This document shows, in pieces, positions 52,650 through 61,236 of a DNA stretch of 64,000 nt. Each line of letters begins with the position of its first letter. The stretch's first letter is position 1. The DNA is taken from assembly GCF_013401555.1 (NCBI RefSeq), contig NZ_CP058552.1, forward strand, positions 6,820,001 to 6,884,000. The letters run 5' to 3'. The position numbers and the translations under genes are program-made. The notes under the pieces are model-generated. The model was given only the letters and a program-made list of their open reading frames with translations. It was not told where the DNA came from and made no database searches. The stretch comes from Paenibacillus sp. E222 (lineage in GTDB: Bacteria; Bacillota; Bacilli; Paenibacillales; Paenibacillaceae).

Positions 52650-53489
52650 TTAAGTATGATTTTTCTCAATGTATTTTTTAATCATCATCTTAGAAATGTT
52701 TTTGCACTTCTCTAGCTCTTGAATTTCAATGATTTTGTTACTACTTCCATGAGCTACAAATTTATTTCTAAAGTTCACTATTTTTTTTGCTTCTTTGCTG
52801 TATTCACTTAAACCTAGATCCATTAAAGCTATATCAATTTTCTTTTTAAGTTCAATAAATCCCAAACTGTGTATGTCGGTACAAATTTTTTTTAACTTAT
52901 CAAGATTATCTTCTTTGTGTTTTACATAATCTTCAAGATTTTTTACTAAAGATTTTAGATTCTCTTCATTAGAAATTTCTTTTTCCTTCTTTCCTTCTTC
53001 AAGATATGTATTTGAAATAACTTCTATTGCTTTGAAAAAGTTGAGAAACGCTTCATTATACCATTCTCCGACTTCAATTCCTTTCAAATATGATTGATAG
53101 GCTATAGTTCCAATATTATTGGAGTTACTGATCCCTATAAAAATATCATTGATATTTTCCAACTCAGTTTCTGGGAATGGAACTCTTACTGCAACAGCAC
53201 CAGCTAAAATCGAATCACCAACTAATTGAGATTTTCCATCACCTTTTTCCTGTTGGATATCCATAACATAAAAGTTAATTCTCTTGTTTAAAGTGAATTC
53301 CATAGCACTCAAGACATCTTGCAATTTCATTTCACCTTGCTTTTCAGCTTCTTGAATGTCTTGAGCCTCAACTTTCAGTTCAGCATAATTAACCGCATCA
53401 TCCCGATAAAAGCTGACGTCATTGATGGTGATTTTATTGAAGAAATTCAGATACGACTCAATCTTATATTTCAATTTCCAAAAGTTCAT
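52650..53489 (-). CDS. HEPN-like C-terminal domain protein (cassette gene)
   Basis: A 279-residue protein. An alpha/beta N-terminal part of about 140 residues is followed by a helical C-terminal domain with IVNFRNKFVAHGSS (Arg241, His247), an R-N-x4-H pattern typical of HEPN-type or apea-like nucleases. Lysine and glutamate content is high and GC content is very low (about 30%), unlike nearby chromosomal genes. It is the first cassette of array C, next to the attI-like site. A role in defence is possible but unproven. Confidence 0.55.
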   Translation of the reverse strand: MNFWKLKYKIESYLNFFNKITINDVSFYRDDAVNYAELKVEAQDIQEAEKQGEMKLQDVLSAMEFTLNKRINFYVMDIQQEKGDGKSQLVGDSILAGAVAVRVPFPETELENINDIFIGISNSNNIGTIAYQSYLKGIEVGEWYNEAFLNFFKAIEVISNTYLEEGKKEKEISNEENLKSLVKNLEDYVKHKEDNLDKLKKICTDIHSLGFIELKKKIDIALMDLGLSEYSKEAKKIVNFRNKFVAHGSSNKIIEIQELEKCKNISKMMIKKYIEKNHT

Positions 53490-53528
53490 TTTGTATTCTC
53501 CTTGTTCATTAAATATTATTAGGGATTT

Positions 53529-53612
53529 CTCATAACAGCTAATTTATGTACTTCGTAAATACCAAACATTCGGTCACGTATCTGAACTACGTATATGATA
53601 ACCCATGTTGTG
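53529..53612 (-). repeat. attI-like site of platform C
   Basis: CTCATAAC (53529-53536), then GCTAATTTATGTACTTCGTA and GAACTACGTATATGATAACCCAT, aligning with the sites at 28877 and 38977. The core AAC is intact. It overlaps the recombinase remnant's end. Confidence 0.75.
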
Positions 53613-53845
53613 GCATTTGCGTAGAAAAAATTAGGGAAAAAGGAAGATTTAGAGAATCACTCCATCCCCATGTCCATCCGATCCAACGGGCTTTGAATAC
53701 GCTGAATACTTTTCTTACTAACTGCTGAGTTGTTCGCGCTCTTGTATAACCGAGTAGCTCCTGAATGTACCGTAGTTCTGTCCCATTCTCCAGCAAATGA
53801 GTGGCGAGGGAGTGCCTCTGGGCATGAATACTTACCTTCGCGATA
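53587..53845 (-). pseudogene. Tyrosine recombinase of platform C, C-terminal remnant
   Basis: The minus strand reads [20 protein letters not shown], then [12 protein letters not shown], then an [12 protein letters not shown] end in another frame. The catalytic tyrosine segment (RYTHVS) is deleted and the LGH histidine is Tyr. Upstream of the RHS motif the gene is replaced by a piece of an ABC ATPase on the other strand. Confidence 0.82.
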
Positions 53846-54058
53846 GCTTTGGTCGGAGAAACTGAATTAATTCTGGCCGATGAGCCGACTCGAAATCTGG
53901 ATCGAAAAACCGGAGAGGAGATCATGAATCTATTGCAGCAGCTCCAACAGGAAGGAAAAACCGTCATTATCGTAACCCATGATCTGGAAGTCGCCAAAAG
54001 ATGCAACCGCATCATCGAAATTGTTGATGGAAAAATAAATAAAGAGCAGCTTCAATGA
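53846..54058 (+). pseudogene. C-terminal fragment of an ABC transporter ATPase
   Basis: Reads [20 protein letters not shown] (Walker B and D-loop) and [14 protein letters not shown] (switch His), ending at a stop after EQLQ. Walker A and the LSGGQ signature are absent, so it cannot work as an ATPase. The sequence is of MacB/LolD type. It was joined to the recombinase remnant by a rearrangement. Confidence 0.85.
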
Positions 54059-54075
54059 TAAAAAATAGCACTGTA

Positions 54076-54125
54076 AGGGAAAAAAAGAAGGCCCCTCATC
54101 CCTATTAGGGAATCAGACGACCTAA
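54076..54125 (-). repeat. Upstream flank of platform C
   Basis: AAAAAGAAGGCCCCTCATCCCTATTAGGGAATCAGACGACC aligns with 30166 and 39207. On the minus strand TTCCCTAATAGGGA is a hairpin followed by a T-run. It marks the former 5' edge of the recombinase gene. Confidence 0.65.
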
Positions 54126-54205
54126 CACACATCTTACATCATTGTCCAATCACTCTCTATGTGTCCAACATATCTTAAAGATATCAAACAAGAGGAGTTG
54201 ATATT

Positions 54206-54631
54206 TTGGTACGTATTCTCGATAAAGCTGCCGTACAGCCGCGCCGTAGGTTCAACTTAGCAAACTCGTTTATTATCCGGCGTTCACCGGCAAGATCTCG
54301 CCTTGCAACAATCACTTTACGGATTCCAGTCAATGCTCAACCTAATCGGGTAGATTTAGTAGCAACCGTTGGGGTTCGAGGTGTCACTGGCATTGCGCAA
54401 ATACTCTTTAGAGTCTTCCGCGATGGAAGAGAGATTTTCAACACCCAACAAGGTATCGAATCTAGTGGTTCTGAACAAAATTATGCAGTTACGTTCCAGG
54501 CAGAAGATAGAAATGTAAAAGCCGGTTCCCATGTTTACACAGTCACAGCAGAAAACCTTACTGCAAATACAAGAGCCGATGTTGTTGGGCCTATATCGTT
54601 TAGTGGGCTAGCCGTTAAAACGAGAACCTGA
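54206..54631 (+). CDS. Hypothetical beta-rich protein, possibly exosporium-related
   Basis: A 141-residue protein with TTG start, preceded by GAGGAG at 8 bases. After a basic N-terminus (AVQPRRRFNLANSFIIRR) it has a beta-rich pattern (NRVDLVATVGVRGVTGIAQI, AGSHVYTVTAENLTANT). The layout resembles ExsC-like spore surface proteins of Bacillales, but that likeness is recalled and weak. It stands alone, with a weak terminator at 54734. Confidence 0.5.
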   Translation: MVRILDKAAVQPRRRFNLANSFIIRRSPARSRLATITLRIPVNAQPNRVDLVATVGVRGVTGIAQILFRVFRDGREIFNTQQGIESSGSEQNYAVTFQAEDRNVKAGSHVYTVTAENLTANTRADVVGPISFSGLAVKTRT

Positions 54632-54733
54632 TACCATTTTCCCCAATTCTCAGCACTTGAATGATAGCCCTATAAAAACCTCAATTTTGAGGGAATAAGT
54701 ACTCTAAGATGGAAAAAGAGATAGAAAAGTAAT

Positions 54734-54770
54734 AAGCAGCTCGTTCTCGTCAGAGGATGGGCTGCTTTTG
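54734..54770 (+). terminator. Weak terminator
   Basis: AAGCAGC (54734-54740) pairs with GCTGCTT (54761-54767), then TTTG. A 40-base piece after it (54778-54815) resembles the centre of an attC-like site, without arms. Confidence 0.5.
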
Positions 54771-54860
54771 CTCATGCCTCATCGAAACCCATCTCGCAGG
54801 CCAAGGCTCCATCTACACTGAGGTTCCGAATCGCTGGAGCTTTATTCATACAAATGATGT

Positions 54861-55697
54861 TCAACCTTTTATACCGCTAAATGTAATGCCGCTAATAAAC
54901 GTCTTTTGAAGAAAAAAGAACAAAACAATAATAGGCAATGTCATCAAGGTGGATACGGCCATTAATAGACCCCATTCGGATCCCTTTTGACTCTGAAATT
55001 GCTGCAATCCGAGCGAAACCGTGTAAGATGGTTCATTGGTTAAATAGAGCAAGGGGCCCATGAAATCAGTCCAGCTCCCCATAAATTGAAACAATGCCAC
55101 CGCTAAAACGGCGGATTTGGCTAGTGGAAACATGATCTGTAAATATATGCGGAACTCACTAGCACCGTCTAAGCGGGCCGCTTCGCGCAGGGCATCAGGC
55201 AGTCCCATGAAAAACTGCCGTAGTAGAAAAATGTAAATGGGCACTCCAAAAAATTGGGGTACAATCAGTGGAAGAGATGTTCCTACCCAACCTAATTTAG
55301 TAAACAACAGGAATAAAGGAATCATCGTCACCTGTCCGGGAATCATCATCACAGCGAGGGTAACAAAGAAAAGTAAACCTCGCCCACGGTACTCTAACTT
55401 GGCAAAACTATAGGCAACCAAGGGACAGGATATGATCACACCAAGCGTACTAACGATTGTTATAATCGCCGTGTTTTTCAGATATGTCCAGAAAGGGATA
55501 TACTCAACGGCACGGGAATAATTACTCCACAGAATTGGATGAGGAATCCACTCTGGTGGGAATGTAAAGATTTGTGTGAGTGGTTTAAGAGAAGTCGAAA
55601 GCAGCCAAATGAACGGAATCATGAAAAATGCAGAAGCAATAATTAGACATACATAGGCTAACGCACGATTGATTCTTTTGATAGCGGTAGGATTCAT
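54861..55697 (-). CDS. Sugar ABC transporter permease, MalG type
   Basis: A 278-residue permease with six membrane helices and the EAA loop near residues 165-185 (REAARLDGASEFRIYLQIMFP). It ends FISGITFSGIKG, as MalG/AraQ proteins do. It forms a heterodimer with the permease 17 bases upstream. No ATPase is encoded in the operon. The sugar is not identifiable; the AraR-like regulator suggests an inducible sugar. Confidence 0.9.
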   Translation of the reverse strand: MNPTAIKRINRALAYVCLIIASAFFMIPFIWLLSTSLKPLTQIFTFPPEWIPHPILWSNYSRAVEYIPFWTYLKNTAIITIVSTLGVIISCPLVAYSFAKLEYRGRGLLFFVTLAVMMIPGQVTMIPLFLLFTKLGWVGTSLPLIVPQFFGVPIYIFLLRQFFMGLPDALREAARLDGASEFRIYLQIMFPLAKSAVLAVALFQFMGSWTDFMGPLLYLTNEPSYTVSLGLQQFQSQKGSEWGLLMAVSTLMTLPIIVLFFFLQKTFISGITFSGIKG

Positions 55698-55714
55698 CCC
55701 TTACTTCCTCCTCC

Positions 55715-56674
55715 TTATTTTCCTTGATAATGAACCCAGCGTTTAGACGTAATAAAAATAATTCCGGTTAATGCCATGACGATAATAAATAAGATCCAGG
55801 CCATTGCGGAGGCATAACCCATTTTGAAATACCTGAATCCGTTCTCATATAAATACATGACGTAAAAAGTCATGGAATTTGCAGGAGTTCCTTGCCCTTT
55901 GGTCAACGTATAGGGAAGAGTAAACTGTTGAAATGCACCGATCATTCCCATGACAAGGTTGTAGAAAATAACGGGCGTGAGCAAAGGCAGGGTTACCTTT
56001 CTCGTTTTCTGAAACCAGTTAGCTCCATCGATTTGTGCTGCTTCATAGTACTCATCAGGGATGTCTCCTAGTCCAGCAAGGTAGATAACGACAGCTTGCC
56101 CAATACCCCAAAGCGACATCAAGATGAGCGAAGGTTTGGACCACGCCTCACCACCAAGCCAAGAAGGCCCAGCGATACCGATATGCGCTAACATCCCGTT
56201 CACCAATCCGAAGTTTGGATGTAACAGCCACATCCACAGTACAGCCAGAGCCACTTGTGGCACGAGAGTAGGTAAGAAAAAGATCGTTCTGAATATAGCC
56301 ATTCCCTTGACCTTCATATTCAACATCATAGCGAGTGCCACACCGAAAAATATACTTAATGGAACAAAAAATACGGTAAAATAAATCGTGTTGTATATGG
56401 ATTTCCAAAACAGAGGATCATGAAATAGATCTCTATAATTATTCATTCCGACAAATTCACCAGGCTGCAGAATGCTGTAAGTAGTGAAGCTGAAGTAGAT
56501 GGACATTAGCATCGGAATTGCATAAAAGCATAGCAGCCCTATAGCCCAAGGTGAAGCAAACAGCCACCCAGTCACGTTAGTTCTGTGGAGTGCTCGTTTC
56601 CTTGCCGATGGAATTGCGCTTACTTGAGCTGAATCGGCTAGTTTCGCCATGTGCATTCTCCTTCCAAAAGTCAT
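55715..56674 (-). CDS. Sugar ABC transporter permease, MalF/UgpA type
   Basis: A 319-residue permease with six helices and the EAA loop YEAAQIDGANWFQKTRKVTLP. The TLPYTLTKGQGTPANSMTFY segment is characteristic of the UgpA/AraP group. ATG choice: residues 1-8 before MAKLADSA may be extra; a start at that second Met (56653) has better spacing to GGAG. It follows the lipoprotein gene by 53 bases. Confidence 0.9.
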   Translation of the reverse strand: MTFGRRMHMAKLADSAQVSAIPSARKRALHRTNVTGWLFASPWAIGLLCFYAIPMLMSIYFSFTTYSILQPGEFVGMNNYRDLFHDPLFWKSIYNTIYFTVFFVPLSIFFGVALAMMLNMKVKGMAIFRTIFFLPTLVPQVALAVLWMWLLHPNFGLVNGMLAHIGIAGPSWLGGEAWSKPSLILMSLWGIGQAVVIYLAGLGDIPDEYYEAAQIDGANWFQKTRKVTLPLLTPVIFYNLVMGMIGAFQQFTLPYTLTKGQGTPANSMTFYVMYLYENGFRYFKMGYASAMAWILFIIVMALTGIIFITSKRWVHYQGK

Positions 56675-56726
56675 TCATGAATAGGCAAGGAGAGAGGTTC
56701 GCTTCACTCCCTGCCTACCGAGCACC

Positions 56727-58028
56727 CTATTTGTCGTATTTTTCTAAAGCCTTATTAACCGTCTCTGTTACTCTATCCAGGTTCTCTTTCGGAGTACCGT
56801 TACCGCGGGTAGCCTTTTCCGTTGCGGAAGCTAACTCATTCCACAACAGCTGTCCTTCAGGAATAACCGGGCGGTTGTGTGAATTGGGCAAAATATTAAT
56901 AAATTCCTTCATAATCGGATCGTCCTTGTAACCGTATTTGTCGTTAACCGAATCGATAACGGAAATTTGAGAGTCAGCGTTTAATAACGTTTGCCCCTCT
57001 TCCTTCCCTAAGAATTCGAGGAATTTCCAAGCAGCAGCGACGTTCTTGGCGCCTTTAGGGATAATAGCGGACCCGCCTCCCGACCATGTCGTAAAATTAG
57101 TACCTGTTGGGGTCGGTATTGGTGCAACACCGTAATTTAAATCCGGCTTAAATTTTTCGATACCCTTCACCGTAAAGTTTCCACTTATCTTCATGCTGAC
57201 TTGACCGGAAATGAACGGATCCATTTCCTCCGTGCCAGCTGCGCTTGTGAATCCGGCAATATCCTCGACATTGTATTTTTTGCCGAAGTCGGTCATCCAT
57301 TGCAGCGCTTCAACGACTTTAGGATCATTGGCAGTAATTTTGCCGGTGGAAGCGTCCTGGAATTCTCCTCCAAAAGCCCATCCCCAAGTATACAGCCAGC
57401 CTTGCGAATACCATGGGATGAACCCGATCCGTTTGAAACGTTTACCTTCCTTGATGGTTAACTTTTCGGCGGCCGCTTCAAGCTCGGCAATCGTTTGTGG
57501 TGGTTTGTTGGGATCCAGCCCTACTTCTTTGAAATGATCTTTATTGTAAAATAGCAAGCGAGAGTCCGTATCCATCGGCATTGCATAAAGCTTTCCTTGA
57601 TAACTGGACTCCTCCCAAGCAAATGGATAATACATTTCCTTGCGAATTCCGGATTCTGCTGCCATCGAGGATAAGTCAGTCAGAGAACCTTGCGCAGCCC
57701 AAGTACCGACCTTAAACCGGTCGAAAAGTGCAACGTCAGGAGGATTGCCGCCTGCGACTGCAGTCAGCAGCTTCTGATCGGATCCCTCGCTGGATTCGGT
57801 ATAAACCAATTTCATTTTGATGGTAGGATTTTTCTCTTCAAATGCCTTCACGACTTTATTCAAATTATCTAAATCAATGGAGGTAAGACCATGCCACATC
57901 GTAACCGTTGTATTCCCCTCTCCGGCCTGATCGCTTGAGCCTCCATTCGTTGAGCAAGCGGTTACAAGTAGTGACATAGCCAGAAAGTAAACAAGAATTG
58001 GAAATGCGATTTTTTTGGATCTCCTCAT
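56727..58028 (-). CDS. Sugar-binding lipoprotein
   Basis: A 433-residue solute-binding protein of the MalE/UgpB type. A signal ends in lipobox VTAC with Cys25. The mature part has VTMWHGLTSIDLDNLNKVVK, GGNPPDVALFD and a late TTWSGGGSAIIPKGAK. AAGGGGG precedes ATG 58028. The first gene of a three-gene unit whose promoter region holds a cre site at 58113 and a regulator operator at 58208. Confidence 0.92.
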   Translation of the reverse strand: MRRSKKIAFPILVYFLAMSLLVTACSTNGGSSDQAGEGNTTVTMWHGLTSIDLDNLNKVVKAFEEKNPTIKMKLVYTESSEGSDQKLLTAVAGGNPPDVALFDRFKVGTWAAQGSLTDLSSMAAESGIRKEMYYPFAWEESSYQGKLYAMPMDTDSRLLFYNKDHFKEVGLDPNKPPQTIAELEAAAEKLTIKEGKRFKRIGFIPWYSQGWLYTWGWAFGGEFQDASTGKITANDPKVVEALQWMTDFGKKYNVEDIAGFTSAAGTEEMDPFISGQVSMKISGNFTVKGIEKFKPDLNYGVAPIPTPTGTNFTTWSGGGSAIIPKGAKNVAAAWKFLEFLGKEEGQTLLNADSQISVIDSVNDKYGYKDDPIMKEFINILPNSHNRPVIPEGQLLWNELASATEKATRGNGTPKENLDRVTETVNKALEKYDK

Positions 58029-58112
58029 TCAAAGTCCCCCTTAAGTTAAATTCATTCGTTTAACTTGAATTCCTATAGAATCCACTCCATTTTCTGATAG
58101 TTCCACGATTTA

Positions 58113-58126
58113 TGTAAGCGCTAACA
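58113..58126. promoter_or_regulatory. CcpA-type cre site
   Basis: TGTAAGCGCTAACA fits the consensus TGWAARCGYTWNCW at every position. It lies 85 bases upstream of the sugar lipoprotein gene and predicts catabolite control of the operon. Confidence 0.85.
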
Positions 58127-58207
58127 AGATTGATGATATGAACTATTAAAATCAGAAAATGATGAACGAAGTGAATTTTTTATAAGAATTCTACTGGTTA
58201 TACCAGT

Positions 58208-58220
58208 TATACTAAGTATA
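58208..58220. promoter_or_regulatory. Operator 1 of the GntR/LacI-type regulator
   Basis: TATACTAAGTATA, a palindrome with perfect TATAC/GTATA arms, also present at 59613 upstream of the regulator's own gene. The identical 13-mer at both promoters strongly suggests the operator. Confidence 0.75.
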
Positions 58221-58377
58221 TTAATATGACATCATAAAGCATGTCAATTGCAATATTACGACATAAATATTTATGACGTATGGCCATAATTAGATATATA
58301 AATCGACGTTTCAAGGTTCGATAAGCTCCCAGGTCTGGGAGGTCCTCCATGCTTCAAAGTTTATATTTCTGATATCA

Positions 58378-58420
58378 AAAAAAGTGCCGATAAGCCCCTG
58401 GGGACTTCTCGACACCTTTA
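58378..58420 (-). terminator. Terminator of the regulator gene
   Basis: GTGTCGA..CCCC pairs with GGGG..TCGGCAC, followed by seven T on the minus strand. It is 41 bases after the stop at 58461. Confidence 0.85.
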
Positions 58421-58460
58421 ACAAAATGCTTGATTTTGTTGAGCTGCGCTTGTATTAACC

Positions 58461-59585
58461 CTACCTGTTATTTTTTATGACCATACGATGTTCAATAATG
58501 TTCAGCTCGGGAACTGCTGTTCCATGCAACTGAGAGATTAGCATATCCACTGCCAATTCACCCATCTGCTTCTCATCCTGCTTAATATGAGTGAAGATGG
58601 GTTGACCCAGGTGATCGTTCAGGGAGTCGAAACAAACAATCTCGAATTCCTCCAGAGATTTCCCCATGGAGTGGATGACCTGAGCCAGCATGGTAGCTAT
58701 TAGAAATTCCGACGCGACAAACGCCTTTACATCAGGGTGTTGTTTCAAAAAATGCTTTACTGTTTCTTTATCACTTTCAATCGCTGTTCCGTTTATGTTC
58801 ATGGGAAGGGTGCCCTTCAAGTTCGTCAATACATAATCTTTGTTCAAGTTCATTCCTTCTTGGGTGAAGGCAAACGTATATCCGAGCAGCCTTTCCTCCA
58901 ATGTTGACGTGTTCTCTTCCGGCGGAGATAAAAAGGCAATTTTTTTATGACCTTTGCTAATCAGATGACGCGTAAGATCCATGGCAGCTTTCTTATTGTC
59001 TGTGTATACGGAACAAACCGGAATTCCTTTTAGATATCTATCAGCTAAAACAATTGGAAACCGATCTAATACAAGTCGAAGCAGCTCCGAATTATAGTGT
59101 TGGCCATGAATGGGGGTCACGATTAATCCTTTGATGCCTAAACCAATAAATAAGTCGATCGCGCGTTTTTCCTCATCCCGATCCCCGCAAGTTCGCTTGA
59201 TAATGAGTTGATAATTATGCTCAGCACTCCGCTTTTCCATCGATCTAAGAAGTTGTAGGCCAAACTCGTCAGAAAAATTCGGTATAATAAACCCGATTAA
59301 CCGCTTATCATCCTCAGGCACCAAGGTCGTTTTCACCTCTGAATAGTGCTTCGGTTCTTGTCCTCCAACTATACCATCGGCCACATATGATCCTTTTCCT
59401 TGTATTCGTTTAATAACCCCAGAATCTGCCAATTTCTCCAGAGCCTTTTTAGATGTAATACGACTGACGCCAAATTGTTCAGCCAACTCTTTTTCAGAAG
59501 AGACCCGGTCTCCTTCTTTTAATCGACCTTCTTTAATCTCTTGTACAATATAGACATATATCTGCTCGTATAAATGCAATTCCAC
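58461..59585 (-). CDS. GntR-type regulator with LacI-like sugar-binding domain (AraR-like)
   Basis: A 374-residue repressor. A GntR winged helix occupies residues 1-70 (EGDRVSSEKELAEQFGVSRI, KGSYVADG). A LacI/PBP1-type ligand-binding domain fills the rest (IGFIIPNFSDEF, VTPIHGQHYN, HKKIAFLSPPEEN). This is the AraR layout, in which a sugar releases the repressor from palindromic sites. Identical operators lie upstream of its own gene (59613) and of the sugar operon (58208). AAGGAG-like spacing supports ATG 59585. Confidence 0.88.
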   Translation of the reverse strand: MELHLYEQIYVYIVQEIKEGRLKEGDRVSSEKELAEQFGVSRITSKKALEKLADSGVIKRIQGKGSYVADGIVGGQEPKHYSEVKTTLVPEDDKRLIGFIIPNFSDEFGLQLLRSMEKRSAEHNYQLIIKRTCGDRDEEKRAIDLFIGLGIKGLIVTPIHGQHYNSELLRLVLDRFPIVLADRYLKGIPVCSVYTDNKKAAMDLTRHLISKGHKKIAFLSPPEENTSTLEERLLGYTFAFTQEGMNLNKDYVLTNLKGTLPMNINGTAIESDKETVKHFLKQHPDVKAFVASEFLIATMLAQVIHSMGKSLEEFEIVCFDSLNDHLGQPIFTHIKQDEKQMGELAVDMLISQLHGTAVPELNIIEHRMVIKNNR

Positions 59586-59612
59586 AAAACCACCCTGACA
59601 TCATAGTATTAA

Positions 59613-59625
59613 TATACTAAGTATA
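59613..59625. promoter_or_regulatory. Operator 2 (autoregulatory)
   Basis: TATACTAAGTATA again, 28 bases upstream of the regulator's start codon. See operator 1 at 58208. Confidence 0.75.
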
Positions 59626-59636
59626 TTACACAAGGA

Positions 59637-59862
59637 GTAATTCGCAAAGTTACTCAGATTACCGGCGAACTTCTGTGGCATGGCGTTTTCCAAGTCTACT
59701 GTGTCAGACCTCTGCTTACAGTTAGATCCTATGGAAGGGGCATGGAATAACCGGCCCTTAGTCGACAGCCGATTCCTGTTTATCTTAGTGGATGGGATGG
59801 TGGTGAAGATCCGTGAAGAAGGTCGAGTGCATCCTAGAGGCATGATGATTGTACAGGCGTAA
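59637..59862 (+). pseudogene. Fragment of an IS256-family transposase
   Basis: Reads VIRKVTQITGEL, then after one frameshift AFSKSTVSDLCLQLDPMEGA and LVDGMVVKIREEGRVHPRG, matching the catalytic-domain start of IS256/Mutator transposases (S-K-S-T-V-S, then the DDE Asp in LVDA(L/M)V). Only about 75 residues remain, with no inverted ends found. Confidence 0.85.
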
Positions 59863-59907
59863 AAAAGCTGTCCCTCAAAATATATTCATACCTTGAGGGG
59901 CAGCTTA
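59861..59907 (-). terminator. Terminator of the oxidoreductase operon
   Basis: AAGCTG.CCCTCAA pairs with TTGAGGG.CAGCTT, followed by TTTTT on the minus strand, 16 bases after the stop at 59923. Confidence 0.9.
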
Positions 59908-59922
59908 TCGATACACTGCTGA

Positions 59923-61194
59923 TTATTTAGATAGCTCTTCCTTCACCATAAGCTGACGGGCATATTCATTCAGATCGATAGACTCGCCCCCGTTCAGCCG
60001 TGACTTTTCAGCTGCGAATGCGATCAGATGGCTCCGGACGGAAGCTGCAGCCGATGTCAGGCTCTCCTGGCCGTTATAGTGACGCACCTCATCCAGAAAA
60101 TTCCTCACAATGCCGCTGTCTCCCCCACCATGACCACTGGTTTGAGAAGGGATTGTGATTTCTGTTTTTTGATGTGTCAAAAAGTCGTACACCGTAATTT
60201 GATCTTCCTCACCGCGAAGTTCTCCTTTCGTACCCATGATCTGGATTCTACGTTCCTGCTCAAATGTAAAGCCGCACATACTGAACATGGCCGTAGCTCC
60301 TCCTTCAAATTCCATATTCACGACCTGATGATCTACTACATTATTGTCACTCCGGTATACACACCGGCCGTAATCGGTATCACGCAAGCCCTGTATGATA
60401 TTCGGCTTCGTCAGCTCCTGTGTAAAATGTCCTGCCCAACCCCTGAACGGGTCACTCAAATAAAATCTTGGTGCAGAATACGCGCAGGTTGGTTCTACAG
60501 CACAATCCAAGCATCGATCAGCGGAACCTTCCGGTGCATTGCCTTCATGAAAATGTTTAAGAGATCCGAACGAACTGACCTTGAGGCAAGGCTGATCCAC
60601 GAGCCAGGATAATACGTCCATATCATGGCATGACTTGGACAGGATCATCGGGCTGGATGTGTTGGAATTGTTCCAATTTCCTCGCACGAAGCTGTGGGCA
60701 ATATGCCAGTAACCCACATTCTCATTCAACTGAATGGAGACAATTTCTCCGATACGCCCTTCTTGTATCACCCTCTTGATTGTATTCCAGAACGGTGTGT
60801 ACCGCAGCACATGACAGATCGTCAACAGCCGGTCATTATCTCTGGCCGCTTGTTCCATCTCAAGACATTCCTTTGGATCAGGTGACATCGGCTTCTCCAG
60901 CATGACATGATACTTCTTATCTAAAGCCTGCATCGTTGGGCCATAATGCATTCTGTCCTGTGTACAAATAACCGCAATATCAGCCAGCTTAGGTTCAGCC
61001 AACAGGGGCTCCCAAGTCTCATAACAGTGTTCCGGCGGAATCTCGTGCTTCTCAGCAAATCTTGCTCTCCTCACTGGATCGGCTTCCGCAACTGCAACGA
61101 AGGTAAGCTCATGCGGATAATCAAGTGCATAGGGTGCATAGCCACCCGCTCCCCTCGCACCCGCTCCAATCAGGACTGCTTTCAGTTGACTCAT
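59923..61194 (-). CDS. Gfo/Idh/MocA-family oxidoreductase
   Basis: A 423-residue protein with an N-terminal Rossmann fold (AVLIGAGARGAGGYAPYAL) and the family's MLEKPMSPD motif, in which Lys is catalytic. A cysteine cluster CLDCAVEPTC lies near residue 230. Such enzymes oxidise or reduce sugars, inositols and related compounds with NAD(P). The gene follows the sugar ABC lipoprotein at 61237 by 42 bases, so it probably acts on the imported compound. Confidence 0.88.
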   Translation of the reverse strand: MSQLKAVLIGAGARGAGGYAPYALDYPHELTFVAVAEADPVRRARFAEKHEIPPEHCYETWEPLLAEPKLADIAVICTQDRMHYGPTMQALDKKYHVMLEKPMSPDPKECLEMEQAARDNDRLLTICHVLRYTPFWNTIKRVIQEGRIGEIVSIQLNENVGYWHIAHSFVRGNWNNSNTSSPMILSKSCHDMDVLSWLVDQPCLKVSSFGSLKHFHEGNAPEGSADRCLDCAVEPTCAYSAPRFYLSDPFRGWAGHFTQELTKPNIIQGLRDTDYGRCVYRSDNNVVDHQVVNMEFEGGATAMFSMCGFTFEQERRIQIMGTKGELRGEEDQITVYDFLTHQKTEITIPSQTSGHGGGDSGIVRNFLDEVRHYNGQESLTSAAASVRSHLIAFAAEKSRLNGGESIDLNEYARQLMVKEELSK

Positions 61195-61236
61195 ATTTGT
61201 TCACTCCTTTATGATCTGAAATTACGGATGAACCTT

